Positions 8,835 to 17,935 are shown, numbered from the stretch's first letter. The stretch: 64,000 nt of DNA from Rhizobium sp. (GCA_027533385.1 JAPZUE010000025.1:186001-250000); one strand, 5' to 3'. Numbers and translations: made by a program. The notes: generated from the sequence alone by a model not told the origin.

Positions 8835-10133
8835 TCAGCCGGCGGTCTTGGAGAAGCGGGCGAGGATCTCGTTGGCCTCGGCTTCGATGGTCTTGAAGGC
8901 GTCGTCCACGCTGACTTCGCCCGAGAAGATCTTGACGAATTCGCGGTTCATGACGTCACGGATCTGCGGGTAGAAGCCCATGCGGTAGCCCTTGGACCAC
9001 TCGCCACCCGGCAGCATCAGCTGCTGCAGACCGACTTCAGCCTGGGGCGTGCGCTCGTAGTGACCGTCCTTCTTGGCCAGCTCGTAGGCAGCGGTCGTCA
9101 GCGGCACGTAGCCGGTTTCCTTGTGGTAGTAGTACTGGATTTCCGGCGAAGCGATGAAGTTGAAGAAGTCGCCGGTGCACTTGTTTTCTTCAGCCGGCTT
9201 GCCGGCCATGGCGAAGAGGGCAGCACCACCGATGAAGGAGTTGGTGCCGGAGCCTTCGATGCCGCTCCAGTTTGGCAGGAAGGTTGCTGCGAAGGGCATG
9301 GTGGCGGTCTTCAGCAGGCCACCGAAGGAACCGGAGGAGCCAACCCAGAGAGCGACCTTGCCTTCTTCGAAGGGCTTCTGGTTGTCGTTCCAGCCGGCGC
9401 CGTAGAAGTCGAACATGCCGGCGTCCTGCCATTCCTTGAGCTTGGAGAACATCATCCGCTGCTCTTCGGTGTTGATCAGGATCTTGGTGTCGACGACGCT
9501 GTCGTAACCATTGTTGTTGGTCGCGAACTGGAGATTATTGCGCGAGTGGAAGTTCTCGACCATCTGCCAGGGCAGGTGCGACTGAACGAGCGGGATGTAG
9601 CCGGCTTCCTTCAGCTTCGGCGCGATCGCCTCAAACTCTTCCCAGGTCTTCGGGGCCTCAACGCCGGCCTTCTTCAGGGCGTCGACGTTGTAATACATGA
9701 TCGGGGCCGACGAGGAGAGCGGCATGCCGACGAACTTGCCGTCTGCATCGGCGTAGAAGTAGCGAACGCCCTGGATGTAGTCTTCGGCGTTGAAGGTGTG
9801 ACCGGCTTCGCGGATGATGTCTTCAGCGGCAACAGTTGCGCCCTTGGCATTGATGATGGTGGCAGCACCGGCATCAAAGACCTGCAGGATGTTCGGGTGC
9901 TGGCCCGAACGGAAGGCGGCGATGCCAGAAGCCAGAGCTTCTTCGTAGGTGCCCTTGGAAACAGGGGTCAGGACGCAGGCCGTCTGGGCCGCGTTGAACT
10001 TCTGGGCAAGCTCGTTCAGCACTTCGCCGTTACGACCACCCATGCCGTGCCACCAGGTGATGTTGGTCGCGGCAAGCGTCGTCGATGCGGTCATGGTCAG
10101 GGCCAGAGCGGCCAGGGAAATCTTCTTGATCAT
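8835..10133 (-). CDS. ugpB: sn-glycerol-3-phosphate periplasmic binding protein
   Basis: The 432-residue solute receptor of the importer. A clear Sec signal peptide (MIKKISLAALALTMTASTTLA) is followed by ATNITWWHGMGGRNGEVLNE, the UgpB mature N-terminus. Internal blocks such as LWVGSSGSFGGLLKTA and the C-terminal GYRMGFYPQIRDVMNREF also fit UgpB. As the first gene of ugpBAEC it sets import of glycerol-3-phosphate and glycerophosphodiesters as carbon and phosphate sources. In other proteobacteria the operon is PhoB-controlled; TGTCA motifs upstream are compatible with that but do not form a canonical box. Confidence 0.94.
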   Translation of the reverse strand: MIKKISLAALALTMTASTTLAATNITWWHGMGGRNGEVLNELAQKFNAAQTACVLTPVSKGTYEEALASGIAAFRSGQHPNILQVFDAGAATIINAKGATVAAEDIIREAGHTFNAEDYIQGVRYFYADADGKFVGMPLSSSAPIMYYNVDALKKAGVEAPKTWEEFEAIAPKLKEAGYIPLVQSHLPWQMVENFHSRNNLQFATNNNGYDSVVDTKILINTEEQRMMFSKLKEWQDAGMFDFYGAGWNDNQKPFEEGKVALWVGSSGSFGGLLKTATMPFAATFLPNWSGIEGSGTNSFIGGAALFAMAGKPAEENKCTGDFFNFIASPEIQYYYHKETGYVPLTTAAYELAKKDGHYERTPQAEVGLQQLMLPGGEWSKGYRMGFYPQIRDVMNREFVKIFSGEVSVDDAFKTIEAEANEILARFSKTAG

Positions 10134-10186
10134 GGGTCAGATCCTCTCCACCGGTTGTTGCGGTGAGGCTCCATTAGGACCGCTCC

Positions 10187-10224
10187 ATGACAGCGACTTA
10201 AATGTTTTATGTCAGCTCTGTCAT
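10187..10224 (-). promoter_or_regulatory. TGTCA-repeat region upstream of ugpB (Pho-box-like, non-canonical)
   Basis: The ugpB upstream region carries ATGACAG (10187-10193), ATGTCAG (10209-10215) and CTGTCAT (10218-10224). The outer two are perfect inverted copies of the Pho-box half-site CTGTCAT. The two right-hand copies are direct repeats with a 9-base period, not the 11-base period of a standard PhoB box. The surrounding bases are AT-rich, as expected for a promoter. Confidence 0.4.
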
Positions 10225-10267
10225 AATGGCTGGCTTTCGTTAACTTCGACGTGAAAGTGAAACGAAG

Positions 10268-10636
10268 CTAAAATGCGCCCTCGAAATGGACGGGCCAGCG
10301 CCAGGGCCGGACCACGACGATATCATGGCGAAGTGACAGGCGTGTTGCATCGGATTGCCTGCGAAGCCAGTGATCTGCGGCATTTTCAATGCGTCGCTCG
10401 GCTGCGTAGCCGACGGCATCGACGCCCGCCTTGAGATCCCTTCGGGCTTTCACTTCGACGAAAATGACGAGGTCGCCGCGCCTGGCGATGATATCGACTT
10501 CGCCGGCCTTGGTCTTGTAGCGCAGCGCCACGATCCGGTAGCCCTTGAGGAGGAGGGCGAGGGCTGCACGGTATTCCGACCAGCGGCCAAGCCTCTCGGC
10601 GCGGATGCGTTTTCGATCCGCGCCTTTGGCCGTCAT
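10268..10636 (-). CDS. yraN: YraN/UPF0102-family nuclease-fold protein
   Basis: A 122-residue member of UPF0102, a family with a restriction-endonuclease-like fold and no settled function. The motif GEVDIIARRGDLVIFVEVKA near residues 46-65 supplies the Asp and Glu-x-Lys of a PD-(D/E)xK active site. Its start overlaps the rsmI stop by four bases (ATGA), so it is translationally coupled to rsmI. This pairing is conserved widely in proteobacteria. Confidence 0.92.
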   Translation of the reverse strand: MTAKGADRKRIRAERLGRWSEYRAALALLLKGYRIVALRYKTKAGEVDIIARRGDLVIFVEVKARRDLKAGVDAVGYAAERRIENAADHWLRRQSDATRLSLRHDIVVVRPWRWPVHFEGAF

Positions 10637-11550
10637 GCGGCCCCCTTGAGTTCGAGAAGGCGCTGGTAGAGATCCTTGCGCGGCAGGCCGGTCAGGCGCG
10701 CGGCTTCCGTCGCGGCCTTGGCCGTCGGCATGGTGCCTGCCAGTTCGGCCAAGAGGCTGTCGACATCGGCGGCATCGGGGGCGGCATCGGGCGCCGGCGG
10801 GCCGATGACGAGGACGATCTCGCCCTTCACCGTTTTGTCCGCATAGTCTTGAGCGAGATCGCCCAGGGGACCCCGGCGGAATTCCTCGAAGGTCTTGGTC
10901 AGTTCCCGGCAGACGGAGGCCGGCCGTTCCTTGCCAAGTTCGTCGGCAGCGGCTGCCAGCGTGTCGCCGATGCGATGCGGGGACTCGAAGAAGATCAGCG
11001 TTGCCGGCACCTTGGCGAGCTCACGGAGGCGATCGCGCTTGGCCTTGTCCTTGGTGGGCAGGAAGCCGGCAAAGAGGAAGGCATCGTTGGGCAGGCCCGA
11101 GCCGACGAGGGCTGCGAGCGGAGCAGAGGCGCCGGGGATCGGCACGACGCGGTGGCCGGCCTCGATGGCCAGCTGGCCGAGGCGATAGCCGGGATCGGAG
11201 ACGAGCGGCGTTCCGGCATCGGAAACGAGGGCGACGGACTTGCCGGCTTCCAGCGCGGCGAGCAGGCGGGCGCCCGCCTCATCGGCATTGTGCTCGTGAT
11301 AGGCGTAAGGCCGGTTCTCGATGCCATAGCGGTCGAGAAGAACGCGCGTCACGCGGGTGTCCTCGCAGGCGAGCACATCGGCACCGGCAAGCGTTTCCAG
11401 CGCGCGGATCGTGATGTCGCCGAGATTGCCGATCGGCGTTGCCACGAGATAGAGCGCAGGCTCCAGCGGGCGGGCCGCAATCGGCGTGTCGTTGAGGCGA
11501 TAGCGCTTGGTACCAGGCGCAGTGGCCGCATTTTTGTCTTCTGTTGTCAT
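10633..11550 (-). CDS. rsmI: 16S rRNA 2'-O-ribose C1402 methyltransferase
   Basis: A SAM-dependent tetrapyrrole-methylase-fold enzyme that methylates the ribose of C1402 in the 16S rRNA decoding centre. Diagnostic blocks are LYLVATPIGNLGDITIRALE, the ACEDTRVTRVLLDRYGI segment, LVSDAGTPLVSDPG and PGASAPLAALVGSGL. The C-terminus (residues 265-305) is a small helical RNA-binding domain. I start at ATG 11550, which follows an AAAGG site, giving 305 residues; longer in-frame starts have no support. It is divergent from dnaN, with 224 bases between. Confidence 0.94.
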   Translation of the reverse strand: MTTEDKNAATAPGTKRYRLNDTPIAARPLEPALYLVATPIGNLGDITIRALETLAGADVLACEDTRVTRVLLDRYGIENRPYAYHEHNADEAGARLLAALEAGKSVALVSDAGTPLVSDPGYRLGQLAIEAGHRVVPIPGASAPLAALVGSGLPNDAFLFAGFLPTKDKAKRDRLRELAKVPATLIFFESPHRIGDTLAAAADELGKERPASVCRELTKTFEEFRRGPLGDLAQDYADKTVKGEIVLVIGPPAPDAAPDAADVDSLLAELAGTMPTAKAATEAARLTGLPRKDLYQRLLELKGAA

Positions 11551-11774
11551 GCGGCCTTTATCCTCTACCCCCATGCTCGCGGCAAGGGTGCCGCCGCCAT
11601 AAACCATTCCGATAACCTTCGCGTGGGACGAGCGTGGAAAACCTTGGAGCCTCTTGCTTTTCCCGCTCTTTTACTGCCATTTTGCCCGTCCACATCGTCC
11701 GGCCCGGGGACTGCCCGGCCCCTTTTTCCGATCCGGAACTCCGGAAGACGACACGTCGAAAGCGGTAGCATCCC

Positions 11775-12893
11775 ATGCGTATAACTCTTGAACGGTCCAA
11801 TCTCCTCAAGTCTCTGAACCACGTGCACCGCGTGGTTGAGCGTCGCAACACGATCCCGATCCTGTCGAACGTGCTGCTCAAAGCCGAAGGCGCCGAGCTC
11901 GACATGAAGGCGACGGACCTCGATCTCGAGATCACCGAAGGCACGCCTGCCATGGTCGAGCAGGCTGGCGCCACCACCGTTCCTGCCCATCTTCTCTACG
12001 AAATCGTCCGCAAGCTGCCGGATGGTTCGGAAGTGCTGCTCGCCACGAACCCCGATGGCTCGACGATGACGGTCGCCTCCGGCCGTTCCAAGTTCTCGCT
12101 GCAGTGCCTGCCGCAGTCGGACTTCCCGGACCTGACGGCCGGTACCTTCACCCATTCCTTCAAGATCAAGGCGTCGGACTTCAAGATGCTGATCGATCGC
12201 ACGCAGTTTGCGATCTCCACCGAAGAAACCCGCTATTATCTGAACGGCATTTTCCTGCACACGATCGAAGCCGGCGGGGCCCTGAAGCTGCGTGCCGTCG
12301 CCACCGACGGCCACCGCCTGGCGCGCGCCGATGTCGATGCGCCCTCCGGCTCGGAAGGCATGCCGGGCATCATCATTCCGCGCAAGACGGTCGGCGAACT
12401 GCAGAAGCTGATCGACAATCCGGATCTGACCATCGGCATCGAGATTTCCGATTCCAAGATCCGACTGTCCATTGGTTCCGTTGTTCTGACGTCCAAGCTG
12501 ATCGACGGCACCTTCCCCGATTACCAGCGCGTTATCCCGCAGGCGAACGACAAGGAAATGCGCGTCGATTGCCAGACCTTCGCCCGTGCCGTCGACCGCG
12601 TCTCGACCATTTCCTCGGAGCGCGGCCGCGCCGTTAAGCTTGCGCTCGCCGACGGCCAGCTGATGCTCACCGTCAACAATCCGGATTCGGGAAGTGCGAC
12701 CGAAGAAGTCGCCGTCGGCTATGAAAGCGACGCGATGGAGATCGGCTTCAACGCCAAGTATCTCCTCGACATCACCGCCCAGCTGTCCGGCGACGACGCG
12801 ATATTCCTGCTCGCGGATGCCGGCTCGCCGACGCTCATTCGCGACACGGCAGGCGCCGACGCGCTTTATGTCCTGATGCCGATGCGCGTCTGA
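11775..12893 (+). CDS. dnaN: DNA polymerase III subunit beta (sliding clamp)
   Basis: The ring-shaped processivity clamp of the replicative polymerase. The 372-residue length and the three repeated clamp domains are normal. The protein starts MRITLERSNLLKSLNHVHRV and ends YVLMPMRV, the classic C-terminus that forms the partner-binding pocket with upstream residues. dnaN here is not beside dnaA, a separation usual in Rhizobiales. The 224-base gap upstream is shared with rsmI and holds a GC-rich near-palindrome around 11701-11720, followed by a T-run. Confidence 0.97.
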   Translation: MRITLERSNLLKSLNHVHRVVERRNTIPILSNVLLKAEGAELDMKATDLDLEITEGTPAMVEQAGATTVPAHLLYEIVRKLPDGSEVLLATNPDGSTMTVASGRSKFSLQCLPQSDFPDLTAGTFTHSFKIKASDFKMLIDRTQFAISTEETRYYLNGIFLHTIEAGGALKLRAVATDGHRLARADVDAPSGSEGMPGIIIPRKTVGELQKLIDNPDLTIGIEISDSKIRLSIGSVVLTSKLIDGTFPDYQRVIPQANDKEMRVDCQTFARAVDRVSTISSERGRAVKLALADGQLMLTVNNPDSGSATEEVAVGYESDAMEIGFNAKYLLDITAQLSGDDAIFLLADAGSPTLIRDTAGADALYVLMPMRV

Positions 12894-13019
12894 GTCGGGA
12901 ATTTTCTTTCAGGATTTTTGCTCCGACAGCGCCATTCTCTCTTGCGTTTGCGACAGGCAGGCCCAAAATTGTCGCAATCGCCTCGCAGGACGCGAGCAGC
13001 AACAAGAAGAGGGACGATC

Positions 13020-13613
13020 ATGGCCATTCGACTGAAGGAACGGTTCGGGAAGAAATTCGACGAGGAAATCCGCTTCTTCAAGGGCATGATGCAGGGTCCG
13101 AAGACGGTCGGCGCGATTGTGCCGACGTCCTCCGTCACGGCGAAGCGCATGGCCAGCGTCATCGACCTCAAGTCGGGCCTGCCCGTCCTCGAACTCGGCC
13201 CTGGCACTGGCGTGATCACCAAGCAGATCCTGGCGCGCGGGGTCGCTCCGGAGAAAATCGTTTCGGTCGAGTATTCGGAAGACTTCTATCGCCGCCTGGT
13301 CGAGGACTATGCCGGCGTCAACTTCATCCATGGCGACGCCTTCGATCTGAAGAACTCGCTGGGCTCCTTCGCCGACAAGACGTTCGATTGCGTCATCTCC
13401 GCCGTGCCGATGCTCAGCTTCCCGATGGAAGCCCGTATCCAGCTGCTCGAAGACCTGCTCTCGCGCATCCCCGAAGGCCGTCCCGTGGTGCAGATCACCT
13501 ACGGTCCGGTCTCGCCCGTCATCGCCAAGCCGGATCGCTACCACATCCAGCATTTTGACTTCGTCGTGCGCAACATCCCGCCCGCCCAACTGTGGATCTA
13601 CCGCAAGGCCTGA
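13020..13613 (+). CDS. pmtA: Phosphatidylethanolamine N-methyltransferase (rhizobial PmtA type)
   Basis: A soluble SAM-dependent enzyme that methylates phosphatidylethanolamine stepwise toward phosphatidylcholine, an important membrane lipid in rhizobia and agrobacteria. The SAM loop VLELGPGTGVITKQIL lies near residues 55-70. The N-terminal MAIRLKERFGKKFDEEIRFF is the amphipathic membrane-binding segment typical of this subfamily, followed by GPKTVGAIVPTSS. The 197-residue length fits Sinorhizobium-type Pmt. I use ATG 13020, which follows an AGAGGGACG site; an upstream in-frame extension is basic and unlike the family. It follows dnaN on the same strand after 126 bases. Confidence 0.88.
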   Translation: MAIRLKERFGKKFDEEIRFFKGMMQGPKTVGAIVPTSSVTAKRMASVIDLKSGLPVLELGPGTGVITKQILARGVAPEKIVSVEYSEDFYRRLVEDYAGVNFIHGDAFDLKNSLGSFADKTFDCVISAVPMLSFPMEARIQLLEDLLSRIPEGRPVVQITYGPVSPVIAKPDRYHIQHFDFVVRNIPPAQLWIYRKA

Positions 13614-13739
13614 GCGGCCGCCTACGGAGAACACCTAAGGAGAACAGGGGATCGACCGTCCGTCCAGACGCCTTCCGCTTGCGCTTCATCGCGTCTCATG
13701 CGACTGGACGGCCATGGAGATCTGGCAGGAGTCTTAAAC

Positions 13740-14444
13740 TTGAGCGCACGTCACCGTCTCATCGTCGGACTGGATGTTCCGACCGTTCAGGAAGCGGAGC
13801 GCGTCGTCTCAACGCTCGGCGACAGCATCTCCTTCTACAAAATCGGCTATCAGCTCGCCTTTGCCGGCGGCCTTGAATTCGCCCGCGACCTGGCCAAACA
13901 GGGCAAGCAGGTCTTCCTCGACATGAAGCTGCTCGACATCGACAACACGGTGGCGTCCGCAGTCGAGAACATCGCCCGCATGGGCATGACCATGCTGACA
14001 CTGCATGCCTATCCGAAAGCCATGGCAGCCGCCGTCAAGGCAGCTGAAGGCTCCGGCCTCTGCCTGCTCGGCGTGACCGTGCTGACCTCGATGGACGAGC
14101 AGGACCTCAAGGATGCCGGTTATCAATACGATCCGCGCAGCCTCGTGCTGAAGCGCGCCGAACAGGCTCGTGCGACCGGCATGGGCGGCATCGTCTGCTC
14201 GGCGGAGGAAGCCTCCGCAGTGCGCCAGATTGTCGGGCCGAAAATGGCGATCGTCACCCCCGGCATCCGGCCGGCCGGCGCCGACAAGGGCGACCAGAAG
14301 CGTGTGATGACGCCGTCGGATGCGATTTCCGCCGGCTCGAGCCACCTTGTCGTGGCGCGCCCGATCGTCAAGGCAGACGACCCGAAGGCGTCGGCGCTTG
14401 CGATCCTGGCGGAGATGGATGCCGCACTCGCCAAACAGTCTTGA
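13740..14444 (+). CDS. pyrF: Orotidine 5'-phosphate decarboxylase
   Basis: This enzyme makes UMP from OMP in pyrimidine synthesis. The catalytic block [14 protein letters not shown] supplies the Lys-Asp pair, and VTPGIRPAG is the C-terminal phosphate loop. The strand motif [10 protein letters not shown] is the expected N-terminus. A TTG at 13740 stands eight bases after a strong AGGAG (13727-13731) and gives a 234-residue protein beginning [14 protein letters not shown]. An ATG at 13698 is in frame but has no ribosome-binding site and adds residues not usual in PyrF. It is followed by the DUF1330 gene after 22 bases. Confidence 0.95.
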   Translation: MSARHRLIVGLDVPTVQEAERVVSTLGDSISFYKIGYQLAFAGGLEFARDLAKQGKQVFLDMKLLDIDNTVASAVENIARMGMTMLTLHAYPKAMAAAVKAAEGSGLCLLGVTVLTSMDEQDLKDAGYQYDPRSLVLKRAEQARATGMGGIVCSAEEASAVRQIVGPKMAIVTPGIRPAGADKGDQKRVMTPSDAISAGSSHLVVARPIVKADDPKASALAILAEMDAALAKQS

Positions 14445-14466
14445 TCGAAGAAACCGGGAGGAAGAC

Positions 14467-14754
14467 ATGGCCAAGGGCTACTGGATCGCACGCGTCGATA
14501 TTCGTGATGCCGAGCGCTACAAGGATTACGTCGCCGCAGCAAAGCCGGCATTCGAGAAATACGGTGCGACTTTCCTCGCTCGTGGTGGCGCCTATACCCA
14601 GCTTGAGGGACAGGTGCGTGCCCGCAACGTGGTGATCGAGTTCCCATCGCATCAGGCTGCGGTGGATTGCTACAACTCGCCGGAATACCAGATCGCAGCG
14701 AAGATTCGCCAGGAAGTGGCGGATGCCGAAATGGTGGTCGTCGAGGGCGTCTGA
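14467..14754 (+). CDS. DUF1330 family protein
   Basis: A 95-residue protein of the DUF1330 group, a dimeric alpha/beta-barrel (ferredoxin-like) fold with no established reaction. It starts MAKGYWIARVDIRDAERYKDY and carries the family features FLARGG near residue 37, RNVVIEFPSHQAAVDCYNS near residues 56-74, and YQIAAKIRQE. The ATG at 14467 follows GGGAGGA. It is 22 bases after pyrF and probably co-transcribed. An organism-wide role is not evident from neighbours. Confidence 0.9.
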   Translation: MAKGYWIARVDIRDAERYKDYVAAAKPAFEKYGATFLARGGAYTQLEGQVRARNVVIEFPSHQAAVDCYNSPEYQIAAKIRQEVADAEMVVVEGV

Positions 14755-14885
14755 GCCCATCCAGCCTTGCGCCTCGATGTCCGGCGGGTGCGTCCTTGAC
14801 GGGCCTTTCCCCCGCCGGACGATTCGGTTAAGAGAGGCCAGATCGCGCATATCGTGTGCGCCCATATCGTTCAGGGGAGCCGTCC

Positions 14886-15866
14886 ATGACCTTGTCCAAC
14901 CTTCCGCCGCTCGTCACCGTCTTCGGGGGCTCGGGCTTCGTGGGACGGCATGTGGTACGCGCTCTTGCGAAGCGCGGCTATCGCATCCGTGTCGCCGTGC
15001 GCCGTCCGGATCTCGCAGGCTTCCTGCAGCCGCTCGGCAATGTCGGTCAGATCTCCTTCGTCCAGGCGAATCTGCGTTATCGCTCGTCGGTCGATGCGGC
15101 TGTTCAGGGCGCCGACCATGTCGTGAACTGCGTCGGCATCCTGTTCGAGAGCGGCCGCAACGGCTTTGACGCGGTGCAGGATTTTGGTGCTCGCGCGGTT
15201 GCGGAAGCTGCCCGCTCTGTCGGCGCGACGCTGACGCATATCTCGGCGATCGGCGCCGATGCCAAGTCTGACTCCGTCTATGCTGCGACCAAGGGCCGTG
15301 CAGAAGCCGCCGTCCAGTCGATCATCCCGGATGCGACGATCCTTCGTCCATCGATCGTCTTCGGTCCGGAAGACGGCTTCTTCAACAAGTTCGCCGCCAT
15401 GGCCCGCCTTGCGCCGGCCCTGCCGCTCGTCGGCGGTGGCAAGACCAAGTTCCAACCCGTTTACGTCGGCGATGTCGCCGAAGTCGTGGCCCGTGCCGTC
15501 GATGGTTCGATTGCGGGCGGCAAGATCTATGAACTCGGCGGCCGCGATGTCGCGACCTTCAAGCAGTGTCTCGAGACCATGCTCGAAATCGTCGGTCGCA
15601 AGCGCGCCTTGGTAACGCTGCCCTTCGGCATCGCCTCGCTGATCGGCAGCATCGCGTCTGCCGTCCCGCTGATCACCCCGCCGCTGACCAGCGATCAGGT
15701 GAAGCTCTTGAAGAAAGACAACGTCGTTTCTGCTGCCGCAAAGGCTGAAGGGCGCACGCTCGAAGGCCTCGGCATCCAGCCGGTAACGATGGCCGCAATC
15801 CTGCCGACCTACCTGGTGCAGTATCGCGTTCACGGTCAGTATACGGGCTCCGGCAAGGCAGCCTGA
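14886..15866 (+). CDS. NDUFA9-like NAD(P)-binding protein (atypical SDR, complex I-associated family)
   Basis: A 326-residue extended/atypical SDR related to the mitochondrial complex I subunit NDUFA9 and common in alphaproteobacteria. The nucleotide loop is VFGGSGFVGRHVVRAL near residues 10-26, with VVNCVGILFE and the ATILRPSIVFGPED block further on. The canonical YxxxK is replaced by the YAATKGRAE segment, as is normal in this group. The C-terminal 60 residues form a mostly helical cap. ATG 14886 follows GGGGAG. Its bacterial role (quinone or flavin-linked redox, or complex I assembly) is not settled. The stop codon lies in the loop of a hairpin. Confidence 0.87.
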   Translation: MTLSNLPPLVTVFGGSGFVGRHVVRALAKRGYRIRVAVRRPDLAGFLQPLGNVGQISFVQANLRYRSSVDAAVQGADHVVNCVGILFESGRNGFDAVQDFGARAVAEAARSVGATLTHISAIGADAKSDSVYAATKGRAEAAVQSIIPDATILRPSIVFGPEDGFFNKFAAMARLAPALPLVGGGKTKFQPVYVGDVAEVVARAVDGSIAGGKIYELGGRDVATFKQCLETMLEIVGRKRALVTLPFGIASLIGSIASAVPLITPPLTSDQVKLLKKDNVVSAAAKAEGRTLEGLGIQPVTMAAILPTYLVQYRVHGQYTGSGKAA

Positions 15867-15876
15867 GGCTGCCTTG
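15854..15876 (+). terminator. Hairpin over the stop codon of the NDUFA9-like gene
   Basis: A perfect 10-bp stem (15854-15863 with 15867-15876) encloses a three-base loop that is the TGA stop codon itself. No T-run follows, so this could be a weak terminator or an mRNA 3'-end element. Confidence 0.5.
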
Positions 15877-16061
15877 CATCGCCTGACAATCGTCACGCCG
15901 TTGCACAAAAGACGCAGCTAAACAAAGACCTGCGTTAACCGCGGATAAAGCAAGTTCGCCTATTGATGGCGGTCGTGGCAATGCGTAAAGACTGGCCCCC
16001 AACAGCCAGCCGGCAGCACTTGCCGGCCCTTCATTTCAAGACAGTCTCAAGAGGCATTTCC

Positions 16062-16220
16062 ATGGGCAAGTCCATCGCACTGTTCTTCGCATGTGCGGCA
16101 CTGGTTATCATCGCTGGCTCCTTCGTCGCCCCGACCACGGTGGCGGCCCGCAAGGACAATTGCGCGCCTGCCTATGGCATCGACCCCTGCTCGACGGCGT
16201 CGATCCCGTCGAACAACTGA
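16062..16220 (+). CDS. Small secreted protein, 52 aa, unknown function
   Basis: A short gene with an AAGAGG site before ATG 16062. It encodes a signal peptide (MGKSIALFFACAALVIIAG followed by SFVAPTTVAA) and a mature part of only about 25 residues, ARKDNCAPAYGIDPCSTASI and a short tail. The two cysteines could form one disulfide. A strong intrinsic terminator follows 12 bases after the stop, which supports a real, separately terminated gene. I do not recognise a function. Confidence 0.7.
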   Translation: MGKSIALFFACAALVIIAGSFVAPTTVAARKDNCAPAYGIDPCSTASIPSNN

Positions 16221-16232
16221 TTTCCCGAAAAC

Positions 16233-16262
16233 AAAAGGCCGCCCCTCGGGACGGCCTTTTTT
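16233..16262 (+). terminator. Intrinsic terminator after the small secreted gene
   Basis: An AAAAGGCCG ... CGGCCTTTT stem with GC-rich inner pairs (CCC/GGG) and a TC loop is followed by more T residues. It lies between the 52-aa gene and the convergent uppP and may work in both directions. Confidence 0.8.
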
Positions 16263-16283
16263 CTTGTCTCGGATATACCGGTT

Positions 16284-17090
16284 TCAGCCGAAGGCGAGAA
16301 GCCCGATGATGCCTGCCGTGCCAACGGCGATCCGCCACCAGGCAAACGGCGCATAGCCCCGTTTTGAGACAAAATCCAACAGACCCCGGACGACAATAAG
16401 CGCCGAGATGAAGGCCGCGACAAAACCGATCGCGATGATCATGGTGTCATCGACGGTGAGAGCATTGCGGTTCTTGTAGAGGTCGAGCGTGAAGGCGCCG
16501 AGCATGGTTGGCATGGCGAGGAAGAAGGAAAATTCGGCCGCCGAGCGCTTGTCTGCGCCGAGCAGCAGGGCACCGACGATCGTCGCGCCAGAGCGCGAGG
16601 TGCCCGGGATCATCGCCACGCACTGGCAAAGCCCGATCTTGAAGGCAAGCGACAGGGGATAGTCGGTGACGTCATGATACTTCGGCTTCAGCGGCAGGCG
16701 GTCGATCCAGAGCAGGACGAAGCCGCCGAGGATCAGCACCACGCAAATCAGCATCGGCGTCTCGAACAGCACAGTCTTGATGAAGTCATGGGCCAGCGCG
16801 CCGATCACGGCCGCCGGCAGGAAGCCCAAGAGCACGGCCCCGACGAAACGCCGGCTCTCAGCGCTCGTCGGTAACGACAGCGCAATCCCTAAGAGCTTGG
16901 CGAAGTAGACACTGAGGATCGCCAGGATCGCGCCCAGCTGGATCAGCACGGCAAAGGTGTTGCCGGGCGATTCGAAGCCGAGGAAATGGCCGGCCAGCAG
17001 CACGTGGGCGGTTGATGATACCGGCACAAACTCGGTCAGGCCTTCAATCAGGCCGAGCACGAGCGCGCTGATAATGGATTGATCTTCCAT
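16284..17090 (-). CDS. uppP: Undecaprenyl-diphosphatase (bacitracin resistance protein)
   Basis: A polytopic membrane phosphatase that recycles undecaprenyl pyrophosphate to the monophosphate carrier for peptidoglycan and surface polysaccharide synthesis. The two diagnostic motifs are present: [14 protein letters not shown] near residues 15-28 and [17 protein letters not shown] near 160-176. The 268-residue length and about eight membrane segments are normal. It is divergent from the glutathione transferase gene and convergent with the small secreted gene. Confidence 0.96.
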   Translation of the reverse strand: MEDQSIISALVLGLIEGLTEFVPVSSTAHVLLAGHFLGFESPGNTFAVLIQLGAILAILSVYFAKLLGIALSLPTSAESRRFVGAVLLGFLPAAVIGALAHDFIKTVLFETPMLICVVLILGGFVLLWIDRLPLKPKYHDVTDYPLSLAFKIGLCQCVAMIPGTSRSGATIVGALLLGADKRSAAEFSFFLAMPTMLGAFTLDLYKNRNALTVDDTMIIAIGFVAAFISALIVVRGLLDFVSKRGYAPFAWWRIAVGTAGIIGLLAFG

Positions 17091-17231
17091 GAGGTCTCCT
17101 TCAGGGGGAAGGCAAAGTGATTTGCTTGTATTGCCGGGGCCGAAACCCTATAGCTTGGAAGCCGCGCTGATGACCAGCCGCTTCGACAGCCTGTGTCGCG
17201 GCCACTGAAAATTCCGAGAATCCGAGTTCTT

Positions 17232-17924
17232 ATGCCGACCCTGTACCATCACACGATGTCCACCGCGTCCCGATTCATTCGACTGGTATTGTCCGAATAC
17301 GGATTTCAGACGGATCTGGTGGAGGAGCAGACCTGGGAGAAGCGCAAGGAATTCCTGGCCTTCAACCCGGCCGGCACGCTGCCCGTCTATGTCGATGACA
17401 GCATGCGGGCGCTGTGTGGCCCGTTCATCATTTCGGAATTCATCGACGAGACGCATGGCGTCTTGAAGCGTGACCGACGCCTGTTTGCCGAGGACCCGTT
17501 CCAGCGGGCCGAGATCCGCCGGTTGACCGAATGGTTCCTGCAGAAGATGGAGCAGGACGTGACGAAGCCGCTGGTGCGCGAGCGTGTGCACAAGCTGATC
17601 ATTCCGAACGGCCTCGGCGGTGGCGCGCCGGATTCGAAGGTTCTGCGCACGGCGCGATCCAATATCCGCCACCACATGAAATACCTCACCTGGCTGTCCG
17701 GCTCGCGTCAGTGGATCGCCGGTGACCGGCTGAGCTATGCCGACCTTTCGGCAGCCGCAGCCGTTTCCGTTCTCGACTATCTCGGCGAAATCGACTGGAA
17801 CGAGTATCCGGTCGCCAAGGAATGGTATCAGCGCATCAAGTCGCGGCCGTCCTTCCGACCGCTGCTCACCGAGCGCGTCCGTGGCATCACGCCGGTGTCG
17901 CACTACGCCGACCTCGACTTCTGA
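17232..17924 (+). CDS. Glutathione S-transferase family protein
   Basis: A 230-residue cytosolic GST. The N-terminal thioredoxin-like domain (residues 1-80) starts [20 protein letters not shown] and contains the cis-Pro block [12 protein letters not shown]. The helical C-terminal domain includes [20 protein letters not shown], with the N-capping box (Gly-Asp-x-Leu-Ser-Tyr-Ala-Asp) of GSTs. I prefer ATG 17232, which gives the family N-terminus, over a GTG 39 bases upstream. It is followed by queG after 11 bases and likely co-transcribed. Substrate unknown. Confidence 0.9.
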   Translation: MPTLYHHTMSTASRFIRLVLSEYGFQTDLVEEQTWEKRKEFLAFNPAGTLPVYVDDSMRALCGPFIISEFIDETHGVLKRDRRLFAEDPFQRAEIRRLTEWFLQKMEQDVTKPLVRERVHKLIIPNGLGGGAPDSKVLRTARSNIRHHMKYLTWLSGSRQWIAGDRLSYADLSAAAAVSVLDYLGEIDWNEYPVAKEWYQRIKSRPSFRPLLTERVRGITPVSHYADLDF

Positions 17925-17935
17925 CGGTTACTGTT

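Noticed and set aside
10200..10224. A canonical Pho box in front of ugpB
   Set aside because: The TGTCA direct repeats have a 9-base period, whereas the PhoB consensus needs 11. Kept only as a non-canonical regulatory region.
13698..13739. ATG 13698 as the pyrF start
   Set aside because: It lacks a ribosome-binding site and adds residues not typical of PyrF, whereas TTG 13740 has AGGAG at eight bases.
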